Assembly (NCBI RefSeq): GCF_003255815.1
Contig: NC_037670.1
Coordinates: 27,492,672-27,556,671, forward strand
From: Theropithecus gelada
Taxonomy: Eukaryota > Chordata > Mammalia > Primates > Cercopithecidae
Direction: 5' to 3'
DNA length: 64,000 bases
Shown: positions 10,779 to 21,479 of the stretch, piece after piece
How the letters are laid out: each line of letters starts with the position of its first letter
Numbering within the stretch: position 1 is the first letter of the stretch
Notes under the pieces: model-generated
The model's database searches: none
Told to the model about the DNA's origin: nothing
What the model saw: the letters and a program-made list of their open reading frames with translations, nothing else
Translations under genes and position numbers: made by a program

Positions 10779-11459
10779 CCAGGTTTTATGTAGAAGGCAA
10801 GCTCTGCAGTTCTGTGCTTCTCTTTCTTCTAAACTCTCTGTAAGGAGGAAGCTGATACTTCCCTGTTAAGGACAATCAACTTTCCCCACTTCACATTTCA
10901 CACTGTGTGCAGTGTAAAAAAGAGGGCTTCATTTCAATTATTTCACCTACATGCTTTATTTGTGCTCATGAGCCTACCATTCCTCTTTCTCTGCCCATTA
11001 TTTCATCCATAGTGAATTAGCTGTGTACCTTGTGTGGCTTCACTAATTTTGAACTTCAAGGGGGCAGGCTTGTCATGTAGGTTACTGAGGCCTCTTAGCT
11101 GCTGAAAGTGTGCACTTTCCTTATGTTGATACATGTTTTTTTACCTTTTGCCTTAGGAGAGAACATTGAGATTCATTTAAATAATTTTTAAAACACTTTT
11201 TGCTCTTGAGGGGGATAATTAATATAATAGAACATAAAGCGTCCAGAATATATTCCTTAGCTGATATTCTAAAATATTTAATGGTTGGAGCCTTTAAATT
11301 TCTGAATTGCTTAATCCGCATCGTTGTCTGGGATGTTATCTAACCATGATGTTCTTTAAACACACTCAAAATGTTTAAAGGAAGCCTCCCCAAAGTATCA
11401 AAGAAATTTAGCTGTGTTCCAATTTAAATTATCTAGAAAGTTTAATTTAATGAGACATC
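10779..11459. other. unassigned DNA
   Basis: No family is recognised. The sequence is AT-rich with no open frame of interest. Confidence 0.4.
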
Positions 11460-11760
11460 CTTGATCTCCTCCCTCCTTTATTCTCTATGTCCAATGAGTC
11501 TGCATGCTTTCAGTACTACCTTTTTGTTATCCTTTGACTTTTTTCTGTTCCTTTTGTTTTCACTGCTGCTGTCTTGGTCCCATCCTTGGCCAGTTGTCTC
11601 AGTCTTTACATCTACCTCTTACTCCCAGCAGATCTTTGTAGATTCCAATCCTGTCTCATGGCCACATGTACCCATTCATGTCACCCTGATCTACATCTTT
11701 CTCTGAATCCTCAAGGCTGCAGTGGAAGGGCCAGTGCAGAGCAAGTCCTCTGGGACCTGG
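11460..11760 (+). mobile_element. possible L2 fragment, sense
   Basis: This pyrimidine-rich stretch has phrases (ctcctccctcctttattctc, ctgctgtcttggtcccatcc) reminiscent of L2 sense sequence. It is too diverged for a firm call. Two overlapping open frames here have no domain. Confidence 0.35.
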
Positions 11761-12186
11761 TTCTTGGCACAGGGTTCAAGTCTCATCTCTTGCCTCTCCA
11801 GTATTTCTCTGACTCCAGAAAAATTAAAGATCCTCAAGCAAGTTAGAAGTAAGATCACTGTCTAAGAGCGAAGCTATACATTAGAACTTGAGGGATTGTG
11901 ACAGAATCTTCAAAGTCACCCTAAGGAGATGCACTGGGTCATCAGAAAGTGAGCTTCGTTTGTAAGATAATTGAATGTCACAACACATGGAGAGCAATTG
12001 TGAGTCAGAAAGGATTTGGTCGATCTTAACGTTAAACATTACGATAAAGGGCCCCAGAGGTACACTGGGTTATATCCGGCAGATTCCCATACATTCTAGT
12101 TTTGCCATCAGCTAGTAATTTTTACCATGATCATGAATCCATCAGGGCATCGTAGCCCAGAGACGTTAATGCTGAGGTTTATCTGC
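11761..12186. other. unassigned DNA
   Basis: I see no recognisable repeat or gene in this stretch. Confidence 0.4.
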
Positions 12187-12390
12187 CACTGCTCTCAACC
12201 AGGACCATTCAGCTCCCCCTCTGGGACACTGGGAAATACTTGGTGTTTTCATTTGTCACAGTGACTGGGGACCATGCACCGATATTTTAGTGCCAGGGAC
12301 AGGAGCGCTATTGGCCCTGCAATGCACAGAATGGTGGCCACACCATGAGGGACCACATCCAGCACCAACTGTGCTCCCACTGAGAACATA
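12187..12390 (+). mobile_element. MER20-type hAT element, sense
   Basis: Block order matches MER20: cactgctctcaacc start, gggacactgggaaatactt, tttgtcacagtgactgggg, then gccctgcaatgcacag and a terminal tgagaaca. It is non-autonomous and without coding capacity. Confidence 0.65.
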
Positions 12391-12666
12391 GAGCCTTGGT
12401 TGTGATCTTAGCTTCCCACTGAGACTGTGGGTCTCAGTCTGTGAGACTGTGACCATGGCCTGCATCTGTCTCCAGAAGAGAGGGTAAAGCAGATGGGGTA
12501 CTACGTAAACACAAACAGTAGCCACCACAGCCATTTTCTCTCCCAGTAAAGTCCATATAAAACTTACATTCCTATCTGACACTGGGTCACAACCCTCACT
12601 GTTTCAAGAAATTAAATGACTCTTAACTATTATTCTTTTATTTAATGTTAAACATTCAAACCAAAT

Positions 12667-13150
12667 GCATTTGATTCCCAGGGCTGCTGTATCAAAATGT
12701 TACAAAGTTGCTGTCTTCAAACAACAGAGACTTACTCTGTCACAATGAAGTCCAGAAATCTAAAATCAGTGAGTCAGCAGGGTTGGCTCCTGAAGGCTCT
12801 GGGGAGAATCTGTTTCATGCATCTCTCTGAGCTTCTGGTGTCTGCTGGCAATCCTTGGCATTGATTGGCATTCCTTGGCAATCCTTGACTTGATGCTGAA
12901 TGACTCCATCTCTGCCTTTGTCTTCACATGGCTTTATCCTTTGTGTCTCTGTGTCTCAAATCTCCCTCTTCTTTCTCTTCAAAGGACACTTGTCATTAGA
13001 TTCAGAGCCCATCCTAATCCAGGATGATTTTATCCTGAGCTCCTTAATTTAATTACATCCTCAAAGACCTTATTTCCAAACAAGGCTACATTCACAGGCA
13101 TCGGAGGTTAGGACATGTACGCATCTTTTGGGGGAGCGCTCTTCCACCCA
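12667..13150 (-). mobile_element. MLT1-type LTR, antisense
   Basis: The segment reads ttcccagggctgctgtatca, then cctgaaggctctggggagaa, tggcaatccttggcatt, tttgtcttcacatggcttta, taatccaggatgattttatc and attacatcctcaaagacc. These are the reversed MLT1 blocks. A short internal triplication of GGCA-T-CCTTGG lies near 12848-12890. Confidence 0.8.
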
Positions 13151-13159
13151 CTGCACTGA

Positions 13160-13869
13160 GTTCTGTGGTTCTGTCTCTCAGAAGCTAAGGTAGCTTTTCC
13201 TTTCCTGGGTGACTTGGTTCTCTAAATTCATAATCCACACCTGTAGAACATGAATCATTCATGATAGACACACTTTCCAAAAGTAAGGCTATGGAACAAC
13301 TGGGCGGATGGAGAAAATGAACCCCAATTAAGCTCCCTTTTGTGACAAACCTCTTAGAAAAGCATTAACTCTAATCTTCAGGGAAAAGCATTGTAAAATC
13401 AAGATTGGATGGGAAGATCGTGTTTGAAATGACCCAGGTTCCCTCTAATGGAATAAAGAGAGGCAGAATTTACTGTGATGATGACATGCTTTTAGCTACA
13501 CAAGGAGTCAGGGTCAGGGAATTAAGTGAAACCAACAAAACCATAGTCAACTGTGGTTTCTGGTTTTTTTTTTAGGAGAATTTGTGAATTACAGTGATCA
13601 ATGGGAGATGGAAATGTTCTCTTTTCCATTCACGATAGCTCCAGAGTTTGTGTGAACTAGTCTCTTCCTACCTTTCAGAGGAGCTTTTTTTTTTTTTTCT
13701 TTTCCATCTGAATTTTCAGATTTTCTTCTCTCGTTGTTTGAGTTTTGAGAAAGAGTAAGAAATTACGCCCTTGGTTGGGGAGGAGGACACGAACTCTCTG
13801 TGGTTAAACTAAGAAATTAGCACATAATTAATTTTATTCTACAAATAAAAAATAATGTCCCCCGGATCT
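13160..13869. other. unassigned DNA with T-runs
   Basis: Poly-T runs occur at 13564-13573 and 13686-13700. The longer one is not followed by Alu or L1 sequence, so it is not taken as an element tail. Confidence 0.45.
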
Positions 13870-14195
13870 TCACATGGCTTCCTTCCCTGTCAGTCAGGGC
13901 CTGGCTCAAAGGCAATGTCTTCACAGAGTCCTTCTCTCCACTGGAAGCATCCTCTGTTCCCCTCTCCATCTGGGCTCCCTCTCCTCCCCCCACACGGTCA
14001 CTTTCTGCCCCAGCTTTCCTTTGCTTCACGGCATTACTGATGTGTTATTAAAGACATATGTATCTGGCTGTGGTCTGTCTTATTTCTAGGCTACAAGTTC
14101 CAGCAGGGCAATCGCTCTGATTGTCTTACATACTCAGGACCTAGAACGCTGCCTGACACACAAGGGGCCATCAATCAATATGTGTTAAATCCACA
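13870..14195 (+). mobile_element. L2 LINE 3' end, sense
   Basis: The L2 3' end order is visible: ggctacaagttccagcaggg, ctcaggacctagaacgctgc, ctgacacacaagg and aatcaatatgtgttaaat. The upstream CT-rich part fits the preceding L2 3' UTR. Confidence 0.65.
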
Positions 14196-14214
14196 CGGGA
14201 ATTTGTTTGCTGTG

Positions 14215-14330
14215 CCCTGTGTGCACTGGCTCATCTCCTCCTCAGAACAATACTGTGAGGCAGATGCTGTTGTGAGCCCAAATAATTTCCTGGTGAGAAG
14301 CAAAGCGGTACTGAAATTAGAGAGGGGCAG
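14215..14330 (-). mobile_element. MIR fragment, antisense
   Basis: The segment resembles the reversed MIR 3' half (ctcatctcctcctcagaaca, ctgtgaggcagatgct). Its right boundary with the next MIR is blurred. Confidence 0.5.
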
Positions 14331-14344
14331 TGTCAGACACTTGT

Positions 14345-14556
14345 GAGAGCACAGGCCTTGGCCAGACTTCCTGGCTACCAGTGCCTGCTCTGCCACTTTC
14401 CGCTGGTGTGCTGGACCTCTGTTTCTTTATCTGTAAAATGGCGTGATAATGGTACCTGTCTTGTAGGGCTGCTGTTATGAGAATTAGATGACGTATTGCA
14501 TTTACTAGGAATAGGACCCAGCACACAGTAAGTACTCAATAAATATTTGCTAGTAT
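14345..14556 (+). mobile_element. MIR SINE, sense, well preserved
   Basis: A near-complete core is visible: gagagcacaggccttggcca, tctgccactttccgctg, tttctttatctgtaaaatgg, gtagggctgctgttatgaga and agtactcaataaatatttgc. It is one of the clearest MIRs in the window. Confidence 0.85.
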
Positions 14557-14561
14557 CATGC

Positions 14562-14662
14562 CCTGTAACAGATGAGGGAACTAGACACAGGATTAGGTAA
14601 CCTGAGCAAGGACATGTTGGGGGTTCGAGAGGAAGAACTGAAGCCAGATCTGACTCCTCTAG
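14562..14662 (-). mobile_element. MIR fragment, antisense
   Basis: The phrase aacagatgagggaactagac followed by ggtaacctgagcaaggacat is the reversed MIR core, opposite in orientation to the adjacent MIR. Confidence 0.65.
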
Positions 14663-14664
14663 AG

Positions 14665-16838
14665 TTTAAGTCAAATCTTGGCCACAACATTAACTTACTT
14701 GATGAATTTTAGGGCTACACTTGAATGAAATTAGGCTGATATCAAGGGAGTGCTATGCCAATCCAAAGCATGAAGCATCTAATGCGACAAAGGGCACTGC
14801 TCCTGGTTGAGTCACCAGAGGATGTTGCTCATTTTGGGGAAACAATACTGGCTAATGTAGGAACACACTTTCTGGCTATGCAAAAGTCTAATGAATTTCA
14901 TGTTGACTTCCCAGAAATGGTGAATACAACAGGAGCAGGCCAGCCTATGCCAATTTGCCAATAAGCAAGGTTCATCAGACCCACTGCAAAAGATGAGTTT
15001 AGTTCAAGCTGTAGTATTGTATGACAAAAAGCAGAAGCCAACCAGCACGGCCAGCCCTACTCAACTGCATCTGCTGCAGCCCAGATCCCAACCTCGCCTT
15101 TACCACATGTGTGCGTATCTGCTAAGATCCTCCACTGTAACTTCCTGATTGTTTCTTAGTCCATGGATCAGCTCAATCCACAGATAATCCAACATCCAGA
15201 CACATTGCTCTGTCTCTTCAGCTTCAACTTACCTTCCTACCTATGCTTCGTTTCACCAACAATTATTGTCATGTGTATTTGGAGCATGAAACATCTGCAC
15301 AATTTTAGGACATTCTTAGGAATATGTTGGGAAAAAGGGGATGACATTTTAATTTTTTTTTTCCCATGGACCTTGTGCAATGCAATTGTGATTCAAAACC
15401 AAGAGTTCTGTGCATCATAGCTGTACTTCATTCATTAGGTATCTTGGTCATCAAGGCTTAAGGACATCAGAAATACTGCCAACCGGGTCTTGAAATTCAA
15501 GCCAGAATGCTGGATCTGTTGACCTTCCTTTCTTATGTGCAGCTTTTAGAAAGAAAATCTATTGAAGACAATTGACCAGCTACTTAACTATAACAGGAAG
15601 AGATAAAAATAATTTGCTTACATGTTTTTTTATTTAGCTAATCACTGACAGTTCTGAAACTACCAAACTGAAAAGTAAACAACTTTCTTCTCATTGGCAA
15701 CATTAAAGAACTGCTCTAATACAGCCAACGTAATTATAATAATTTGAATGTGTCAGTTTCTCATGCTGGTTTTCTGATATTCTGCAGCAACATTAATGAA
15801 TTTCCAAGATGATTTATTCTTATTTCATTTCTCTCTGCCTTTATCATCTCCAGAGAATATTCACATACTTTTCTTATGAAAATTTGTCACTATAAAAAGA
15901 ATTACCCATTTCTTTCCACTCTGGTTATTGGGTATTCACATTGTGCTCTAAAATACAGTAAAATTCCATATTAATGAAACATTAATTTACATTCTCCCTT
16001 AACTTACACCTCTTTTCTGCATACATTGCATGTCTTATGTTATGAATATATTAAATTATAACTTACATTGTACTTAAAATTTGGTTTTTTAATCCAGTAA
16101 ATTACCTACTATGAATATTTCATTTTTGTACTGTGCCATAGAGAATATAGCAGTTGAAAGTTTTTATGAAAACCCGTAGCAATCATTTCAGTACATCCTT
16201 GAAAGACATAGAGCCTCATCTCGCAAGCCCATGGTCAGGGTTTCCTCTACCAAGTGCTAAATGCTTCACATCTTTAGGGAGACCTCGTGTGCATTGCCCT
16301 AACCCATGGGGAATGCTGGGCTGGGAGAACCTCTGTGAGAAAGCCCTTTGTTTGCCAGGAGTGAGGAAAGTCCATACTGATGACTTTATTCTGCTCTTCT
16401 GACGCATTTTGTTATTGTTGATGGCATAGCACAGGAACCTGCCATTTATCAATTTCCTCCAATCTCCTCTTTCCCAGGATCTGTAGCATGTTCCCTTTGC
16501 TCAAGGGGATTTGTTGACTCTGACGAGTATTTTTCAGCCTGGATTTTGGTGTATTAGGAAGAAAGTGTCCATGCTCAAGTATGTGAAAAGTAAAAGGAAA
16601 CTCAATTTTGAAAGGAATTGAGAGAAGACAAGGCTAAAAGTAGTAGCTCCACACACACAGGGTAAAATAAAAGGTTATGCTACATTCACTTTATGTCAGA
16701 ATTTCAAAATAATTTTTTGGGTTATTACTGAGAAGCAACTCTCTCTAAATCATATACAATTGCTGTGATAGAGACTAAGATACCTCTCATCCAAGAGATG
16801 TTTGTCTTTCAATAGTTGAGTCTGAGTGAGTCTCTAAT
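14665..16838. other. repeat-poor 2.2-kb stretch
   Basis: I recognise no transposon in this stretch. It is AT-rich, especially 15540-16150, with open frames of 69-85 codons (14755-14964, 15163-15420, 16154-16402) that carry no known motif. It may be decayed beyond recognition, or conserved noncoding DNA. Confidence 0.45.
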
Positions 16839-16839
16839 T

Positions 16840-17063
16840 CAATGTTTCTCAACCTTCCTACTACTGACACTTGGGGCTGGGTAATTCTTTGTTAATGGCA
16901 GACTGTCCTGTGCCTTGTAGGATATTTAGCAGCTTCTCTGATCTCTTCCTGCTAGAAGCCAACAACACTCCCTCTCCCCCATTTGTGACAACAAAAATGT
17001 CTCCGGACAATGCCAAATATCCCCTGGGGGGCAAAATCACCCTCTCCCTCTTGAGAACCGTTG
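16840..17063 (-). mobile_element. MER20-type hAT element, antisense
   Basis: The reversed MER20 is clear: tttctcaacctt start, gtcctgtgccttgtaggat, caaaaatgtctccggacaat, cccctggggggcaaaatcac and cttgagaaccgttg. The flanks CTCTAATT (16832-16839) and CTCTCATG (17064-17071) agree at 6 of 8 bases, in keeping with an 8-bp hAT target duplication. Confidence 0.85.
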
Positions 17064-17220
17064 CTCTCATGCAAGGATAGCAGGGATGTTTCAACTTGCT
17101 TATTGACAGGCCATGGATATCTGGAGGACTGAGTGGAGGAGGATTCTGAAGGCTCATCTGGAAAGAATGTCTTGGCCAATAAACAAGGTCTTCCATGGGC
17201 TTGGGAGTGGGGAGAAGTGC

Positions 17221-17545
17221 TGTATTAGTCAGAGTTCTGCAGAGATACAGAACCAACAGGATGTACATATATATAGAGAGAGAGAGCGCACAAAAGAGAG
17301 ATTAATTTGAAGGAATTGGTCCATGGGACAGTAGAGGCTAGCACGTGCAAAATCTGCAGGAGAGGGTGGTAGGCGGGAAACCCAAGAAGGATTGCAGTTT
17401 AAATCCAAAGGCAATATGCTGGCAGAATTCCTTCTTGCTTGGGTGAGGTCAGCCTTTTTTTCTATTAAGAACTTCAAGTGGCTAGATAAGGCCTACCCCC
17501 ATTATGGAGGAAAATCTGCCTTACTCAAAGTCTACCTGTTTAAAG
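17221..17545 (-). mobile_element. MLT2-type ERVL LTR, antisense, incomplete
   Basis: The segment starts tgtattagtcagagttctgc and contains the ATAT/GAGA microsatellite typical of this LTR (17266-17289), then aaggaattggtcc, gcagaattccttcttgcttg and taaggcctacccccattatg. It breaks off after ctcaaagtctacctgttta, so the 5' part of the LTR is missing. Confidence 0.8.
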
Positions 17546-17644
17546 GGAAGAGGAGTGGTAACAGTAAGAAAGATGGAGGTAAGTGTACCCTAGACGGGGA
17601 GGGAATGGATTTTAAAATGGAAAAAAAAAAAAAAAATACCTGCT

Positions 17645-17860
17645 ACAACAGACGAATCTCACTAACATAAGCTTGAGGGACAGAAGTCAGACACAAAAGC
17701 TGTACATTAGAAGATTCCATTTCTATCAAAAGAAAAACAGGAAAATCAATCTGTGGCGTTATGGCTGCCCAAGTGGGCTTCTGTGGGTGCTGCTCATGTT
17801 GTTTTCTTGAGCTGGATGCTGTATCTGCATGTATATCATACATGAATAAAAATGTAAAAC
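17645..17860 (+). mobile_element. old L1M 3' end, sense
   Basis: Phrases such as gtcagacacaaaagctgtac, agaagattccatttctatca and catacatgaataaaaatg match L1M 3' sequence. An A-run at 17619-17634 lies just upstream. The copy is diverged. Confidence 0.5.
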
Positions 17861-18275
17861 GAAAAGGCAAAAGCAGCAAGGAAATGAGAATGGAGTGGGA
17901 GGGAAGGAAAGAAAGAGAGAGGCAGAGGAAATGGTGAGACTGTAAAATCATAGGACAGTCACACTCTTGCAGAAATAGTGCTACTGTTAAGTTATAGGCC
18001 ATTCTTGCTCTTGCTTTTCTCTACAGTACATTATTTTCATAGCAATTATGAAAACATTACTGAATTATTATTTCTTATTAAGGAAATGAGAAGACCCTTG
18101 AAAAGAGCAACAATATCCATTTTTGATGACTGATGAGGTAACAGGATCTCAGGACCTCAGGAGGGCCTAAACTACCAAAGCTCTGGCTTTTAAAACCATC
18201 AGCAAACCCAAACCTTCCTGTGTTAAGTACATAAATTCCTCAAAATTCCAGAAAAACTCAGCTAAGCTGGATAGA

Positions 18276-18283
<8 letters not shown>

Positions 18284-18306
<23 letters not shown>

Positions 18307-18589
18307 TTGAGGCGGAGTCTTCACTCAGTCGCCCAGGCTGGAGTGCAGTGGCGCGATCTCGGCTCACTGCAAGCTCCGCCTCCCGGGTCCGCGCCATTCT
18401 CCTGCCTCAGCCTCCCAAGTAGCTGGGACTACAGGCGCCCGCCACCGCGCCTGGCTAATTTTTTGTGTTTTAGTAGAGACGGGGTTTCACCGTGTTAGCC
18501 AGGATGGTCTCGATCTCCTGACCTCGTGATCCGCCCACCTCGGCCTCCCAAAGTGCTGGGATTACAGGCGTGAGCCACCGCGCCCAGCC
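18284..18589 (-). mobile_element. AluY, full length, antisense
   Basis: The poly-T head is followed by a complete reversed Alu with both monomers and AluY features (gtgttagccaggatggtctc, tgacctcgtgatccgccc). An 11-bp target duplication AGATTTCTTTT flanks it at 18273-18283 and 18590-18600. Short open frames here are Alu-derived. Confidence 0.95.
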
Positions 18590-18601
18590 AGATTTCTTTT
18601 T

Positions 18602-19884
18602 AAGTGGAAAAATAGAGTGTTTCAACATGAGCAGCGTACTATGCTAGCAAGAGTAAAAAATGTGGACTGAAGGTGGCTGTGATCTTCGGCAAGACTCAGA
18701 AGTGAGAGACTCAGTTTCCACCTGGGGTTGACTGATGACTTCAAAGGTCTTTACCACTTATTGTATTCTGTAATTTCTATATCTCACCATAATGTGTGAA
18801 ATACCCACACAAATCATGGCCATAATACAGGTTTACAACTTAGTACATTTCTTCTATTCTTAGCTTCCCTTTTAACAAGGGAAACAGAGACCTCGATGCT
18901 CATAAGCAAATCACTGTTTTGCTTGGTCTCAAGTCAGATGGGAGGCCTCCAAGGAAAACTCCCTTTTAGCCTTTTCCAATTAGAAAGTGCTGCACACTGC
19001 ACTAAGAAACCGTGTTCTTTCCCACTTTCCATTTACTTTTATTGCCATTATTTATCTGAGAGGATCATATTTCAAGAAATACTTTTTCTCTAACCAAAAA
19101 GGAAAACATACATTTCTTCTTTAAAATTAGAAAAAAAGAAAATCCAGAAAATTCAGATTCAATAGATGTCTATCATTTTTTAAGAAGTTTTGAATAAGTA
19201 GATATTAGGAAGAGTGGTAGCTTATAAAAGCCGCTTGCTGGATAAAGACCTATTTGGAAAGGCTTTTAAAAAGTGCATTATTTACCCACTGGAGCTGTCA
19301 GGTTACCGTGTTTACTCAAGGGAAGGCAGATTTTCTTTTTTTTAAATCTGGCCTAAGCTTTTCTTAAAACAGGCTATTGACCGGAATCAACGCAGAGAAT
19401 AACCTAAAAAAGCATAGGACGGCCTGGCCTTGCTGGTTCCTAAATAAATTGTCAGCCCAAGGTCGTGCCTTCCATTGGTAGCTATTTTTGAGTGGTGTAG
19501 ATCGAATGTGAACATTTGGAGGGCCAAAGTATAGCTACAAAAACATCTCTGGGATGAGAAGTCACTCCAAGAAGCCCCTGAATTCACCTGGCGTCCCCCC
19601 AGTAGGCACTTAAAGAAACAGGAGCACATTTTGAATGACCATTGGCGCAGACTTTAATTATCAAAACGTTTGTCATTGCAATTCCATATATGTGAGTAAC
19701 TGATTGTTTATATAATTTAAGCACAATTCGATATGAAATATAATCAATCTGCACTCTTCTCTTTTCCTTCTTAATTACAGACCATTGCTGTGGTCTATGA
19801 CTCGCTTTTCTGTGAGAACGATTCAGAAAATATTCTGGAGTGCTTATATGCAACTTAGAACCTTGTTTTCTCAGTGGATGCACT
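18602..19884. other. repeat-free stretch
   Basis: There is no recognised transposon for about 1.3 kb. The part at 19200-19870 keeps several CpGs (ggaatcaacgcag, cattggcgcag, cacaattcgat) and AT-rich homeobox-like cores, so it could be conserved regulatory DNA. No gene is seen. Confidence 0.4.
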
Positions 19885-20270
19885 GGTTAGAGTAAACGTG
19901 GGCATGCTGTTGTAACAAACACATCCACAATCTCAGTGGCTTGACACCACAAAGGTTTATTTCTCACTCAGGCCAAGTCTGCCACAGCTTTAAGAAACTC
20001 CTCAAGGCAACTTTCTTCCAAGTTACAACCTAGTAATATAGGTTGCTTCGATCTTGGGGCTTGGCCATGTCAACACAAAACCTTTTGTATAACTGCTACA
20101 GCAAGGGATTGGAAGGACTAGCCTCATGGCTCCAACCCACTGGAAATGGCAAGAAAGTGGAATTCACCACGTGCCTGGGAGGGCAGGAGAGCCCTGGAAG
20201 ATTAACTACAGTGAGCAAAAGGAAGCAATCTAAGTATTCTCCTTCTAGGAGTGCAGGCTGCTGGGCTTAA
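19885..20270 (-). mobile_element. LTR-like segment, antisense, family uncertain
   Basis: The sequence tgttgtaacaaacacatcca then atctcagtggcttgacacca and aaggtttatttctcactcag resembles the reversed end of a MaLR/ERVL-type LTR. The same phrase pattern recurs at 59125-59430 and, more weakly, at 40455-40640. Confidence 0.5.
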
Positions 20271-20344
20271 GGGCTCATTGTGGACTGATTGGTGGAAACT
20301 TCCATCTGATGACTTGGTTTCCTTGAGTCTTGCCAACTTTGCCT

Positions 20345-20440
20345 TGAGTGCCCCACCCACCACTGTACTCCCAGCTCCTGGCACAGTGCCTGGCACATAA
20401 CCAGTGCTCAGTACGTATTAGTTGAATGAAGGAGGGGATG
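20345..20440 (+). mobile_element. L2/MIR 3' end, sense
   Basis: The terminal phrase ctggcacagtgcctggcaca followed by agtgctcagtacgtattagt and tgaatgaa is typical of the L2 3' terminus. Confidence 0.7.
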
Positions 20441-21043
20441 AGTGGATGGATCTCAGTGCAAGGAGGTCAGGGGCTTAACAGGCCTGGGAGGTTTGGTGAA
20501 GGCAGGAGGAAAGGCAGATAGTAGGAATAACCACTCTTGTCGAGGACGTGGACTCAGCCTGTTGCCTCAGGGAAGAGGGTAAAATAAGGAAGGAGGGTTG
20601 ACTTCCACAAGCTCCTGAGATCCTCATAAACTGGAGCGCTCAGAGAGATGAGAGTAGAGGGAGAGGATGGAGGGGACTCCGCAGGTTCTGAGAACAGAGG
20701 TGATCTGGTTGAACTTAGATTATGGGTCTTTGTGTTGGGGAAGCTCAGAACTTAAGTAAACTGTGACTGGCTTCAAACTAGGGTCCTTGATACCCCTAAA
20801 CCCCCAACTGCCACAAAACATAGAACAGGAATTTGAATCTGGTTTTACAATACCCAAGGATGTGTCTCCTCCTCAGAAGAAAAGATACTCATGTAAATCA
20901 GCTTTAACTCCAGTGGTAAATCTACCATTAAAATTTTAGGAAGGTTTTTGTGAAACTTACGAGACAGTGTTCTACTATGGTTGTCCCCAAAATGAGAGTA
21001 GGAGCCATTACCCTGGGACACAGAATCATCCCCTGCTTTTTGA
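20441..21043. other. unassigned DNA
   Basis: Purine-rich unique-looking sequence lies at 20500-20720. No family or gene is recognised. Confidence 0.4.
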
Positions 21044-21465
21044 TTTATTGAGATAGAATTCACATTCCATAAATTTATCCTTATATAATCCAGGGTTTTT
21101 TAGTATATTTTCAAAGTTGTTCAATGTCCCCAATTATTGAATTCCAGAATATTTTTGTCACCTTTCAAACAGACCCCATATCATGAGCGGTCACTTCCCA
21201 CCCCTGCCTTGCATCTGATAAGCATTGATCTACTTCCTTTTTCTATAGGTTGGCCTATTCTAGACATTTCACATGCATGGAATTATATAATATGCAAATC
21301 CTTTGTTTCTGATTTCTTTCATTTAGCATCACATTTTCCAGATTTATCCATGTAGTAGCATAAAATAGTCCTACTTTCCTTTATTGCTAAATACTATTCC
21401 ATTGCATTGATAGACTGCATTTGTGTGTTCATTCATCAACTGATAAACATTTGAGGATCAGATGC
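21044..21465 (-). mobile_element. old L1M/L1ME 3' region, antisense
   Basis: Diagnostic reversed phrases are ttattgagatagaattcaca, gttgttcaatgtcccc, ttggcctattctagacattt, gatttatccatgtagtagca, aatactattccattgcat and cattcatcaactgataaaca. There is no intact ORF. Confidence 0.75.
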
Positions 21466-21479
21466 TTTTTTCAGGTGTA

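Noticed and set aside
13686..13700. Poly-T run as an antisense retrotransposon tail
   Set aside because: No Alu or L1 sequence follows, and no target duplication is seen.
18307..18498. Open frames with Alu-typical peptides here and at 35226, 35275, 42064, 47645, 47916, 58506 and 63590
   Set aside because: All are translations of Alu sequence. There is no evidence of exonisation.
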